Positions 39,963-48,605 of a stretch of 64,000 nt of DNA are shown here, in pieces; the stretch's first letter is position 1, and each line of letters opens with the position of its first letter. The translations under genes and the position numbers were made by a program. Below the pieces are notes generated by a model. It saw only the letters and a list, made by a program, of their open reading frames with translations, was not told the DNA's origin and searched no databases. Source of the DNA: Hortaea werneckii (taxonomy: Eukaryota; Ascomycota; Dothideomycetes; Mycosphaerellales; Teratosphaeriaceae); contig JBAOKB010000071.1 of the NCBI GenBank assembly GCA_037044905.1, forward strand, positions 744,001-808,000, in the 5' to 3' direction.

Positions 39963-40571
39963 ATGGCGCAAACATTCCCACTCATGAAGCTGCCGCCAGA
40001 GCTTCGCAACTGCATCTATGAGGCTGTGGTCACCAGCGAAAGGATCGGCCTCAAGAAACAGCTCTTTCGGGAATTTTGGGGATTAGAACGTGTTAGGTCT
40101 CAACCCTTCACCTCCTCTAGCCGCATGCTGCTGGCGAATAAGGAGGTCTCTAGCGAGTACGATGCCGTTTTCAAACGCCTCGTCCTGGATCCCAAAGCCA
40201 CGGACATTGTGATTGAAGAAGATTGGGTGGATATGAGTTCCCTTGGGCTTCTCAAGATGCGCATTCGGCTCAGCTCGCCCAAGGATCGCAGCTTGATCAT
40301 GTCGAAGTTGAAGCTGCGCGTAATCATGACCGGCTCTGATGTTATCGCCGGCAATCTCTACGACAATGATATGAACCTGCAAACTTGGAGTAATTTCTGC
40401 TCAATGTATGGGATTACTGCTGAGTACGGGGTTTCGGGGGATAAGAGCAAAATCGCCGAACTGTGGGAGTTCATGGATAGGGATCGGAAAGAGTACGAGT
40501 TTCGAGGGGGCCAGAAGTGCAGGGAATATGCCAAGATTTTGCGTGCTTTGGAAGACGCAAGCGGGCAATGA
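39963..40571 (+). CDS. F-box-like (PPELR-IYE) protein 2
   Basis: 202 residues from the ATG at 39963, chosen because MAQTFPLMKLPPELRNCIYEAVV aligns with the start of the gene at 38787. An upstream in-frame start at 39786 is possible but unlikely. After the shared helix pair comes RSQPFTSSSRMLLANKEVSSEYDAVF, the same family segment. The C-terminal half (KLKLRVIMTGSDVIAGNLYDND, then ELWEFMDRDRKEYEFR) differs from gene 1. Tandem arrangement and shared start imply local duplication followed by divergence. Substrate and function are unknown. Confidence 0.8.
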   Translation: MAQTFPLMKLPPELRNCIYEAVVTSERIGLKKQLFREFWGLERVRSQPFTSSSRMLLANKEVSSEYDAVFKRLVLDPKATDIVIEEDWVDMSSLGLLKMRIRLSSPKDRSLIMSKLKLRVIMTGSDVIAGNLYDNDMNLQTWSNFCSMYGITAEYGVSGDKSKIAELWEFMDRDRKEYEFRGGQKCREYAKILRALEDASGQ

Positions 40572-40671
40572 ACTCCGTTGGGGACCGCTGAGCCTAGCCA
40601 AGCTTGAGAGGAGCTCAGGGCAAGGAGAAGTAGCAAGGGAGGTAGAACGCCGTCATGCGTAAGGCTGTGCG

Positions 40672-40960
40672 CTACACGATGGACGATAGAAATCCTCTTA
40701 GGCAAAGATCAAAATCCCAAAGAAGTTTCAAAGAAAGGTCTGGAACCGTATGTCGGCCTGTACACAAATGCTCCCGTGAGCGTGATGAGAAGTCTTAGAT
40801 CACTGCATGTTACCGACCTCAAAAGATTTTGAATTGCCGGCCTGAAGTAGAATACATGGGCAGGAGTACCGGCTGTTCGTAGAGAGATGGAGCACGGCAA
40901 GTAGGTGTTTTGAAAGATGCCAGTTGCTGTTGAAGTTCGAGCCAAGTCAGACTTTGGAGG
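40672..40960 (+). pseudogene. Decayed 3' fragment of an F-box-like gene, copy A
   Basis: CTACACGATGGACGATAGAAA... translates as RYTMDDRNPLRQRSKSQR, matching the C-terminal RYTLDERYPPKEKLKG of the gene at 38787, then runs into a stop. No F-box start is present. The fragment aligns with copy B about 290-300 bp downstream, including GTGTTTTGAAAGATGCCAGT. Confidence 0.6.
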
Positions 40961-40963
40961 CAC

Positions 40964-41260
40964 GCGACAATGGATGACGGACACCCTCCTAAGCAGAAAT
41001 CAAAATCCCAAAGAGATTTTGGGAAACTTTTGGAACCACATGTCGGTCTGTACACATACAAACTTTCCGGCGAGTGGAATGCAATATCATGGATCGCCGC
41101 ATGACGGCAACCTCAACAATTTGCATTGCCCGCCCAAAGCAGAGTACATGAGTAGGAGAATTGGCTTCTCGTGGAGAGATAGAGCACGCCAGAATCTCAT
41201 GTGTTTTGAAAGATGCCAGTCGTCGTTGAAGTTCGAGCCTACTCAGGCTGTAGAGGCGTG
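40964..41260 (+). pseudogene. Decayed 3' fragment of an F-box-like gene, copy B
   Basis: Tandem partner of copy A, with a 45-codon open remnant (TMDDGHPPKQKSKSQRDFG...). It shares CAAAATCCCAAAGA, ATGTCGGYCTGTACACA and the TTTTGAAAGATGCCAGT segment with copy A. It is probably produced by unequal exchange within the F-box cluster. Confidence 0.6.
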
Positions 41261-41366
41261 CACAAAAGGTTAAAGGAGCACGAGGGGAGCAGTTTCGTGG
41301 CGGCTGAGACGGACTTTGAAGCTTTTCCGCAACCGATTGTGATACTCAAATGCGCAAGATATCAGA

Positions 41367-41918
41367 TCATCTTAACCAACTAGGCGTTTGCGCCTGACCT
41401 GGCTCCTTTTCCCACGGCTTCTTTCTCTCTGATTTCTGACTCTCACTCCCTTGTCCTTCAAGAATCGTATCGGGAATGTCCTTGATCCCCGGTATTGGCT
41501 TGCCTTCGGCGATCATATCGACGAGCTCGGCGAAACTAGCAGGTTTAGGTGCATTGCCCATGCCGCCATCTGATGGGGGTTGCGCAGCCTCGGTATCCTC
41601 ATGCGAATCGCTAGGTACTGGCGCTTGAGCGTTGGACACATGATTGCCGTTCAAGGAAGATCCTGCGTTAGGATCACTGTGCCCATTTTCTACCCAACGC
41701 TTATATCCATCAAAATCAACATGTGTTCCTGCCTTGCGGGCATAAAAGTAACATTTCGCTCGTAGCGTCAAATGCTCGACCTGAGCAGGATCTTGAACCG
41801 AACCTAAGATAGCCTGTAGTCCGCCTTGAAACTCCTGATCTTCATCCCACGGGTAGCTGTCTAGTTGATTGAACAGGTAGGTGTTGGAGTTCAGATCACT
41901 GCTAGATTCGGTGGCCAT
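41367..41918 (-). CDS. Pex39-like peroxisomal import factor candidate
   Basis: 183 residues from ATG 41918, no intron needed. The C-terminal half contains PASFAELVDMIAEGKPIPGIKDIPD followed 20 residues later by KKPWEKEP. This pairing of a 'F.el...I..G...PGI' block with a KPWE motif is what I recall for Pex39 (human C6orf226, yeast Yjr012c), which helps Pex7 import PTS2 proteins. The N-terminal half (TYLFNQLDSYPWDEDQEFQGGLQAIL ... AKCYFYARKAGTHVDFDGYKRWVE) is a separate conserved-looking domain seen in fungal proteins of unknown function. The assignment is from motifs only and needs a profile search. The gene is divergent from SCD6 with 324 bp between the starts. Confidence 0.65.
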   Translation of the reverse strand: MATESSSDLNSNTYLFNQLDSYPWDEDQEFQGGLQAILGSVQDPAQVEHLTLRAKCYFYARKAGTHVDFDGYKRWVENGHSDPNAGSSLNGNHVSNAQAPVPSDSHEDTEAAQPPSDGGMGNAPKPASFAELVDMIAEGKPIPGIKDIPDTILEGQGSESQKSERKKPWEKEPGQAQTPSWLR

Positions 41919-42242
41919 GATCTTCTATCAAACAAAGATTCACTCGGATCCAGCAATGAGATACTTTTGTTGAATATTAGAAAAAATAACCAACCTCCTT
42001 TAATCATATGCGCACCCGTGGACGCCACCCACATGACACGGGTTCATCGCGGTCCCAGGACTTTCACACGTGGCATTGGCCTTGGCGGTCAAAGCTTCCA
42101 GCCTCGTTCGAAGCTGCGCGCAGAATTGCTTCTTGCTTCGCTTCACCAACTTCAATCCACCACCACAACATCCCTCCATCACTTGCTATTACAACACCAC
42201 CTCCACCCCTCCCCCTTCCCTCCCTCCTTCATCACCGCCGCG
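41919..42242. promoter_or_regulatory. Divergent promoter between the Pex39-like gene and SCD6
   Basis: 324 bp separate the two start codons on opposite strands. It holds a CT/CA-rich run (42160-42235) before SCD6 and an AT-rich patch (41960-41995). No further gene is seen. Confidence 0.5.
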
Positions 42243-44180
42243 ATGTCCGAATACATCGGCTCGCGTATCTCCCTCATCTCCAAATCCGACATCAAATACA
42301 TCGGCACTCTTCACGAGATCAACAGCGAAAACCACACCGTCGCTCTTGAATCAGTCTCCTCATATGGTACCGAAGGCCGTAAGGGTGATCCTTCACAAGA
42401 GATCCCCGGCTCCGACCACGTGTACGAGTACATAGTGTTTAGAGGCAGCGATGTGAAGGAGCTCACGATTGTGGCCCCGCCGGCGGCGCCAAAGGAGAAT
42501 GAGCCACCTCGGATGCCAGATGACCCTGCGATATTAGGAGTAAGTTGCCTCGCCCTCGACACGCGACCGAGGTGCATACACCTCAAGTGTCCTCTGATGA
42601 AGAATTTTGGATGTAAAAACATATCAGTATTCCTGAGTGCGCAAAACCGTGCGGATAATTTCCATGTTGCCTTCCTTCTGATCAGACACGTCTTGAATGC
42701 ATTGCTATTGTTGAAAGCATTGAGAGAGACGACTATCTAACGTCATCAACTGTAGTCAGCACGACCGACACCTTCTCAACAACCTCCTCCACCTCAGCAA
42801 CCAAACCAGTTCGGCGGCCCTCCTTACCCCAACCAGCAACACTTTGGCTACGGCCCACCCCCGAACCAATTTCAGCAGCAATCACGCTTTCAAGGTCCCG
42901 GCGGCCCACATGGCTTCCCAGGTAGCCCAGGCTCGGTCCCGGGTTACGGCGGACCGCCTGGCATGGGCTTTGGTCCACCGCCAGGCTATTTCGGCCCTCC
43001 GCCAGGCCAGGGGTTCATGGGTCCACCTCCTCCGGGAGCATTCGGCCCACCTGGTCAGATGCCTCTCGGTCCTCCAGGCGGACCGATGAACCAGAGACCA
43101 CCGCCAGGTCCTCCGCAACAACCTCCAATTGGTAGCAAGCAAGGCACACCCCAGCCAACTGCTGCCGCTCAGGTACCGCCGCCCCCACAAGGGCCACCGG
43201 AGGCACAACAGTCGAACCCGGTTGAGATGTCGGGAACTCCTGCACCTCCACCGCCGGTCGAATCCAAGCCACCGCAAGCCGCAGCGACTGCTCCTTCAGC
43301 CGTGACACAATCCCAACAGCCAGCCGCGCAGAAACCACAGCGAGCAAATCCTAGCCGCGTTGCTCTTCCTCTTACCTCTCCTAACCCTGCCACAAGGCCA
43401 CCTCAGAAGCCTGTCACGGCACCACAAGCCCCTCAACCCGCTCCTCCAACCCAGCCAAATACAGCGCAAGATGCTACCCAGGCAGCCACCGCAGCTGTTG
43501 CAGCCGCCATGGCCAAGCTGGGTCCCGTGCAGAACAGACAGCAACAACAGCAGCAGCAGCAAGTCGGTGTTGACAACCTTTCCCAACAAGTCAACCAAAT
43601 GAGAATACAAGATGGTCAGCAACGCGGCCGCGGGCGCGGACGTGGAGGTGTCAGGGGCGGTAGACGCGAGAGCAAGCCCATGGAAGTACCTAAGGAGGAC
43701 TATGACTTTGATGCTGCGAACGCGAAATTCAACAAGGGCGACCTCATCAAGGAGGCAATCGCCACGGGCAGTCCAGTGACGAGCCCAACTAATGGCAACG
43801 TACCCAACCCAATGGAAACTGCCACCAACGGTCACGCAGCCGCAGATGGCGCCGATGATGTAGTCATCCCCGCTGCCGCCGCGGACAAGACCGGCTACGA
43901 CAAGAAGTCCTCCTTCTTCGACGACATTAGTAGTGATCTGAAGGACCGCATGACCGGTGCCGAGACCGTCGACGGTCGCGCGTTGAGACGCGAAGAGCGA
44001 ACACGCAATGTCGAGACTTTCGGCCAGGGCTCCGTCGACATGGGCTACCGAGGCGGCTTCCGTGGACGCGGGCGAGGTCGCGGTTTCGGTCGTGGTCGGG
44101 GCGGTTACGGCCGAGGTGGATACGAGCCCGGAGGGCGTGGACGCGGACGGGGCGGTTTCGACTCGACCCAGGCAGTCTAG
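42243..44180 (+). CDS. SCD6: Scd6/Lsm14 RNA-binding translational repressor (two exons)
   Basis: Model: exons 42243-42539 and 42756-44180, 573 residues. The 216-nt intron has donor GTAAGT, branch TCTAAC and acceptor TGTAG, in phase 0 (AILG-SARPTPSQQ). The N-terminus MSEYIGSRISLISKSDIKYIGTL is the Lsm14 domain. A long Pro/Gln/Gly-rich stretch (FGPPPG repeats) and a Gln run near residue 370 follow. Then come the FDF motif (PKEDYDFDAANAKFNKGDL), the FFD box (YDKKSSFFDDISSDLKDR), the TFG box (RNVETFGQGSVD) and a C-terminal RGG tail. This order defines the Scd6/RAP55 family, which binds Dhh1 and Dcp2, represses translation and builds P-bodies and stress granules. The upstream open frame (to 41865) is leader. 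Confidence 0.95.
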
Positions 44181-45335
44181 GAAGCTGCTGCTCGTGGCCG
44201 TGGGTTTCCCCCGCCCGCTTGGTACTAAGAAAAAGTCTTACCAACCTACTACTATGTACCCTTGTGTACTTACATTTCCATACAACGTTTCCCTGCTTCG
44301 GGATGCTAAATAGGAAGGGCGGTCGGTGATGAGGGTTTCGGAAAGTGAGGGGCACGACAAATCGGCGTTCCGATGGGTTTCATATGAGGTTCCCTACATG
44401 GGTTGGGACGAATGCTATGACGATGGGTTAAAAAGGGCGGGCGAGCCACAGTGAAGAGGCAAGGAGATGGGGGACGGGGGGCTGTACTATATAGGTAGCT
44501 CTTTTACGCGAACGTGGAAGTCGGGCTCAACAGTACGCTGCTACTGCTGCTGCTGGTGCGCTTGACGCTTGCTTTTTTGCGGCATCATTCGATCGTGACG
44601 CATTTGTCTCACAATTTTCCTTTCTTCATTTCTTGGATCCTGCTATCTTTCCGGGAGGAGTTGAAGGCTACTTGCCCCCTCGATGTAAGGTGGCAAGCAA
44701 ATGGGAATGCCGTGGCCTTTATTGGAAGCAAGAACAGCTGCATGTCACGTGAAAGAATGAGACTTGAAGTCATGGGTATATGAATTTTACAACTATTTTT
44801 TATGCTTTCTATTTCTCGCCTCGTCAACCCTCTGTTGATTCTACGGACTATTCTAGCAAGCCGCGATAACGCCTTTGCGCGGCAGGGCATGTCACACAAG
44901 CTTAACACTGCTTCAGATAACTTTGCTGCTCATTTCCCGAGAGAATGAATCCTGTCTGCCTCTGACGGCTTTGAATCAAAAGCTCATGTAGTACCATCTA
45001 GTCGCATATCACGAGTCCATTTCGAGCTGCAATTCAACTCGCTAGGATCCAATTGCTGGAGCGTTTTCGGCAAATATGATGATAGGTGGGAGAACTGTCA
45101 ACGAGATCTTTCTCGCTGAAGGCGCTGGAGAGTCTTGGGGAGGGATATGTCTACGCCGCTAGTTGGCGATCTGCTTGCCATCATTGAATTTGCAGCTGTT
45201 GTTCTTCTTTGAATAGGCCGAGGCAGAAAAATCGTTCATTATGAAGACTGCTGTATGATTATGAAATGGGCGTAGGGAGACTGCGGATTGCTATAACCAG
45301 AGAAAGCATCTCCTCAGACCGAAGACATGAAAACC
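44181..45335. other. Intergenic, convergent 3' regions of SCD6 and the Abp1-like gene
   Basis: No gene supported. Short frames (44514, 44609) have no family signature. The distance of 1.15 kb is long for convergent genes here; a small ncRNA or missed gene cannot be excluded. Confidence 0.4.
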
Positions 45336-46292
45336 TCAGTCCCAAGGGAAGAAGGTCTCCATCTGATTGGGCTGGCTCGGTTGGGTCGGCTCCAGCGATT
45401 CCCGCAGCCGCGTCCGAACCACTTTCTCATAGCCGTCCAATGTGTGCAGGAAGACCGTTTGGCAATCCTTCTGCTGTTGCTCGTATAAGCGTAGGGTCTG
45501 GATGGCTTGGAGGCATTCGAGGTGGCGGATGTGTGGCATTGTCTCTTCGGCGTTTTCTGTTGGCAATCCGAGAGCTTGAGGTTCAGGTTCAGGAGGTTCA
45601 ATGGTTTGGTGGGATTGAGGCTGAGATTGCTCCTGGAATGGCTGCTGAGATGATTGTTGAAGAGTCTGATGTAGCGTAGGCTGGGAAGGATTGTGACAAG
45701 TCTGCTGAGGTGCCTGGTTTGAGTCTGAGGGTTCATCATCATCGCGGTTCTTGCGCTTCCGTGGGCGACTTGGACGAGGGATGATCCCTCTCCGAGCCTT
45801 GAAGCCTTGGAGCCAGCCATTACTCCACGTGGGTTCCTCGATGCCTCGATATTGAGGCAGTCGGTTCCAGAACCATTTGGCTTGCTTCCTCAGTGCGTCG
45901 CCACCTACATGCTCCCCCTGCTGACTTTTGATGATGAACCATTGCGCCAGAGCTCGTTCCAGATCTGGCCATGATTCTCCACGATGGCGTCTGCAGTCCG
46001 AGCCTTCCTCCAGCTCGTCGAGGTGAGCATATTTCTTGCTGAGGAACTCTGAGACTGTGACCTGCCGGAGCGTCTTATTGAATTTGGGCTCGAACCATTG
46101 AATTATCTCCTTCTGGGTCAAGGAGGGCTCTTCAGCATGTTTCCGACGAACGGCGACGCGTTCATAATCGGTATATGATTGTCGAGTGGCTTTTGGTCGC
46201 GCTTCTGGAGCTGGAACAGGACCAGTCGCGGCGGCCTTTTGGCGTGGCTGGCGAGGGGGAGCCTTGCCTGGCCCGTACATCCACAAAGGCAT
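45336..46292 (-). CDS. Abp1/CENP-B-type HTH DNA-binding protein, no transposase core
   Basis: 318 residues from ATG 46292 (the frame upstream has no ATG; its first codon at 46325 is TTG). Residues about 35-85 (SYTDYERVAVRRKHAEEPSLTQKEIIQWFEPKFNK...VSEFLSKKYAHLDE) resemble the N-terminal helix-turn-helix of fission yeast Abp1. Residues about 95-165 (WPDLERALAQWFIIKSQQG...WFWNRLPQYRG...WSNGWLQGFKARRGI) are a CENP-B-type HTH. A basic PRPRKRKNRDDDEPSD linker and a Gln/Pro-rich tail with a short C-terminal helix follow. The pogo-type DDE domain is absent, so this is either a domesticated, DNA-binding-only derivative or a truncated transposase; intact coding, normal composition and lack of TIRs favour the former. 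Likely nuclear. Confidence 0.75.
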   Translation of the reverse strand: MPLWMYGPGKAPPRQPRQKAAATGPVPAPEARPKATRQSYTDYERVAVRRKHAEEPSLTQKEIIQWFEPKFNKTLRQVTVSEFLSKKYAHLDELEEGSDCRRHRGESWPDLERALAQWFIIKSQQGEHVGGDALRKQAKWFWNRLPQYRGIEEPTWSNGWLQGFKARRGIIPRPSRPRKRKNRDDDEPSDSNQAPQQTCHNPSQPTLHQTLQQSSQQPFQEQSQPQSHQTIEPPEPEPQALGLPTENAEETMPHIRHLECLQAIQTLRLYEQQQKDCQTVFLHTLDGYEKVVRTRLRESLEPTQPSQPNQMETFFPWD

Positions 46293-47202
46293 ATTCCCGT
46301 CCTGAGGCTCTAACGGTGTAGCCAAGTACGACGAATTGCGGAAGATCGTTATGAACAGAACAAATTTTCCTATTACATAGTAGTCTTTGGGGATGTGGAG
46401 ATCGCGGTGATGGTTTGGAGAGCGGCCCAGTGCAGCTACCCCAGCAGGTGAAGATCTACATGACTAATCTGGCCCGACCAATCAGTCCTGGACTAATTCT
46501 GTATAGAGAATCAACTGTATAATTGCGTTGCCCAAAGTGGAACTTGCAGAGACATCCGTCTCAACCAAATAGGGCATTAGAGAAAGCAATTCAAGGGGAT
46601 TATAGTTGCCGTGGATCCAATTGGCTTCTCTAGAGACGTCACATTCAACTTGCTAATGGCGCCAGCACCTTACGTGCATGGCTGATGAGCGACTTGTTCA
46701 TCTCCAGGGGGGCGATCAACTACCTTAACAACCTGTACACAGGATGTACATTTTCAAACGTATTCTCTGAGCATTGCGTTCATGAGTTTTCAAGTAAGCT
46801 GAGATGTTTCGTGACAGTCCAGGACTCCAGAAATATCCGTCTCCAACAATTGAATTGTCCGCCAACCCGGCTTTGGGTTGCACTCCAAGAACACTAATGT
46901 ACGCTGTTCCCTAACTTTTCACACGCCAATAGCGTGGGTGGCGTCTTTAGGTGACCTCGTTCCACTTATTAGAAAACGTGCTCTAACGTTATTGACCTCA
47001 GTCGAGGCTCAGGAGTTTGGAAATGAGTCCACAGATGTCATTATAGCAACAACCTAGATTCTACGGAAACATTTATAAACCCTCTCTGATCCCCCTGGGC
47101 TCTTAATTCAAACTACACTTCCTCTGACACTTTCCCTCTGACTCCAACTCACTTGCTCTCATCCCAACTCCTTCCCAGAACTTCTAGCATTTCCATATCA
47201 CA
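46293..47202. other. Divergent intergenic region between the Abp1-like gene and the secreted protein gene
   Basis: No gene supported. The last 130 bp are a well-formed promoter and leader: a TATA box, then CT-rich sequence with short CAAACTACAC and CTCATCCCAACTC elements before the ATG. Confidence 0.5.
47073..47078 (+). promoter_or_regulatory. TATA box of the secreted protein gene
   Basis: TTATAAAC about 128 bp upstream of the ATG at 47203, followed by a pyrimidine-rich leader. Few genes in this window have so clear a TATA, which suggests a strongly or conditionally expressed gene. Confidence 0.55.
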
Positions 47203-47945
47203 ATGAAGGCCGCTTTCTGCGCTCTGGCCCTTTCCGGCCTTGCCTCTGCCCTGCCTGCCATCCAGCAGCGTAACGCTAACGTACGACAATGGATATTCAC
47301 CCCCCACCCCTCGACGATTTTGTACTGACGATCAACAGTTCGATGACCTTAACGCCGGTACTGGTGTGACCTCCCTCACCCCCGTCCCTGACCCATACAT
47401 GGGCCTGGACTTCGACGGCTTCAACGTCATCAACATCGGGAACGCCGCCACAGGCGTCAAGCCGCAGTCCGGCGACCAGGTCGGTGTCCAGTACATCCTC
47501 ACCACCGGCGTCGACAACACTGCCACGTTGAAGACGGCCGGTAACACCAAGTACTTCGTACGTATCGTCCCTTCCTCCACTTTAGGAGGTTCCCCGGGGA
47601 GGAATGAGGCATCACTGACATGAAACCCGATAGGCCCTCCAAGAATTCTACTTCGGCTGCGTGCTCTCATCGCAGGAAACGCTGGCCGGCGTGCCGACCT
47701 CATGCGCGCTGACGCTGACCGGCAAGCGCAACGGCAAGACGGTCGCGACGCAGGATGTCAACTTCGGCAGCGGGCTGGTTAACAGTTTGACCAGCGGTAA
47801 CTTGCTTACCAAGAACATGAAGCGCGTTAGCTTCGATGGCCGTTTCCAGGCGGTGGACGAGGTCAGCTTTGAGTTGACCAGCACGCTGGCGGCTGCGACG
47901 AGTGTGCTTTATGATAATGTGCGCTATGTTACTTACTCCTCTTAA
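47203..47945 (+). CDS. Small secreted protein of unknown function (three exons)
   Basis: Model: exons 47203-47280, 47339-47557, 47634-47945; 202 residues. Introns of 58 and 76 nt (donors GTACGA and GTACGT; acceptors CAACAG and GATAG) both join in phase 0. The first 17 or so residues (MKAAFCALALSGLASA) are a clear signal peptide, followed by LPAIQQR, a possible propeptide end. The mature part is Gly/Thr/Val/Asn-rich and predicted beta-rich, with GLDFDGFNVIN, YILTTGVDNTATL and one cysteine pair (FGCVLSSQETLAGVPTSC). There is no GPI signal. It resembles small secreted proteins common in plant-associated ascomycetes, but I cannot name a family or a role. Confidence 0.85.
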
Positions 47946-48605
47946 AAACAAGGAGAGGAGATCGATGGAAGGTTCCGAGGGGAGAGTTTTCGGACTTGAG
48001 ATGGGTCGATTTCGTATCTTGGGCTTGAGGGAACGATAGAATCGTTGGTAGCGTCGGCATATTTCATGATTCTGCCATCGATTAGCCCCCCCTTTGATCA
48101 TTCCTCGATAACCTTGCTTTCATCTGTCGATATAAGAGTGTGGTGTACCTTCTTCGGCGCTCTCCTAGAGCTGATCTTGTTCCCACGCTCGACTCCGTGT
48201 GCAGATTCAACAGTTCGTTGTTGAATCTTGAAAAGAGCATCACAAGTGCGCGATGGCCGATCGCTGGTCGTCAACAGACCTATGATATCTTCAAACGAGT
48301 CAAAAAATCGTTAGTAGCAGGTGAAACTGTCTTGGCTTCGCTGGACATCCGAGAAAGACGTGAGCAGCCTCATGGCAAGCTAAGCTTTGCTCCTCGCGCT
48401 TAAGACTTGGCTTCCAAGTTATATGAGCAATATTTACGCATACATATTAGGCATCAGAGCCACGGGAAGTGCACTACAGTCGGCTGACCTTCTCACAGCT
48501 CCTGAGAGCGTATAGATCGCTGAAGTAGCGTATGACCGCTCTTAAATCGTTCCTTCGTGTCACAGCGACCGTGTGTCGCTGTGACTCTGTCGTATTCCGC
48601 ATGTA
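47946..48605. other. Convergent 3' region of the secreted protein and E3 ligase genes
   Basis: No supported gene. An 87-codon frame at 48140 lacks a signature and looks like chance. Confidence 0.4.

Noticed and set aside
41865..42242. N-terminal extension of SCD6
   Set aside because: The frame is open but precedes the well-conserved MSEYIGSRISL start and overlaps the divergent promoter.
48140..48403. 87-codon plus-strand frame after the secreted protein gene
   Set aside because: No signature, lies in a convergent 3' region.
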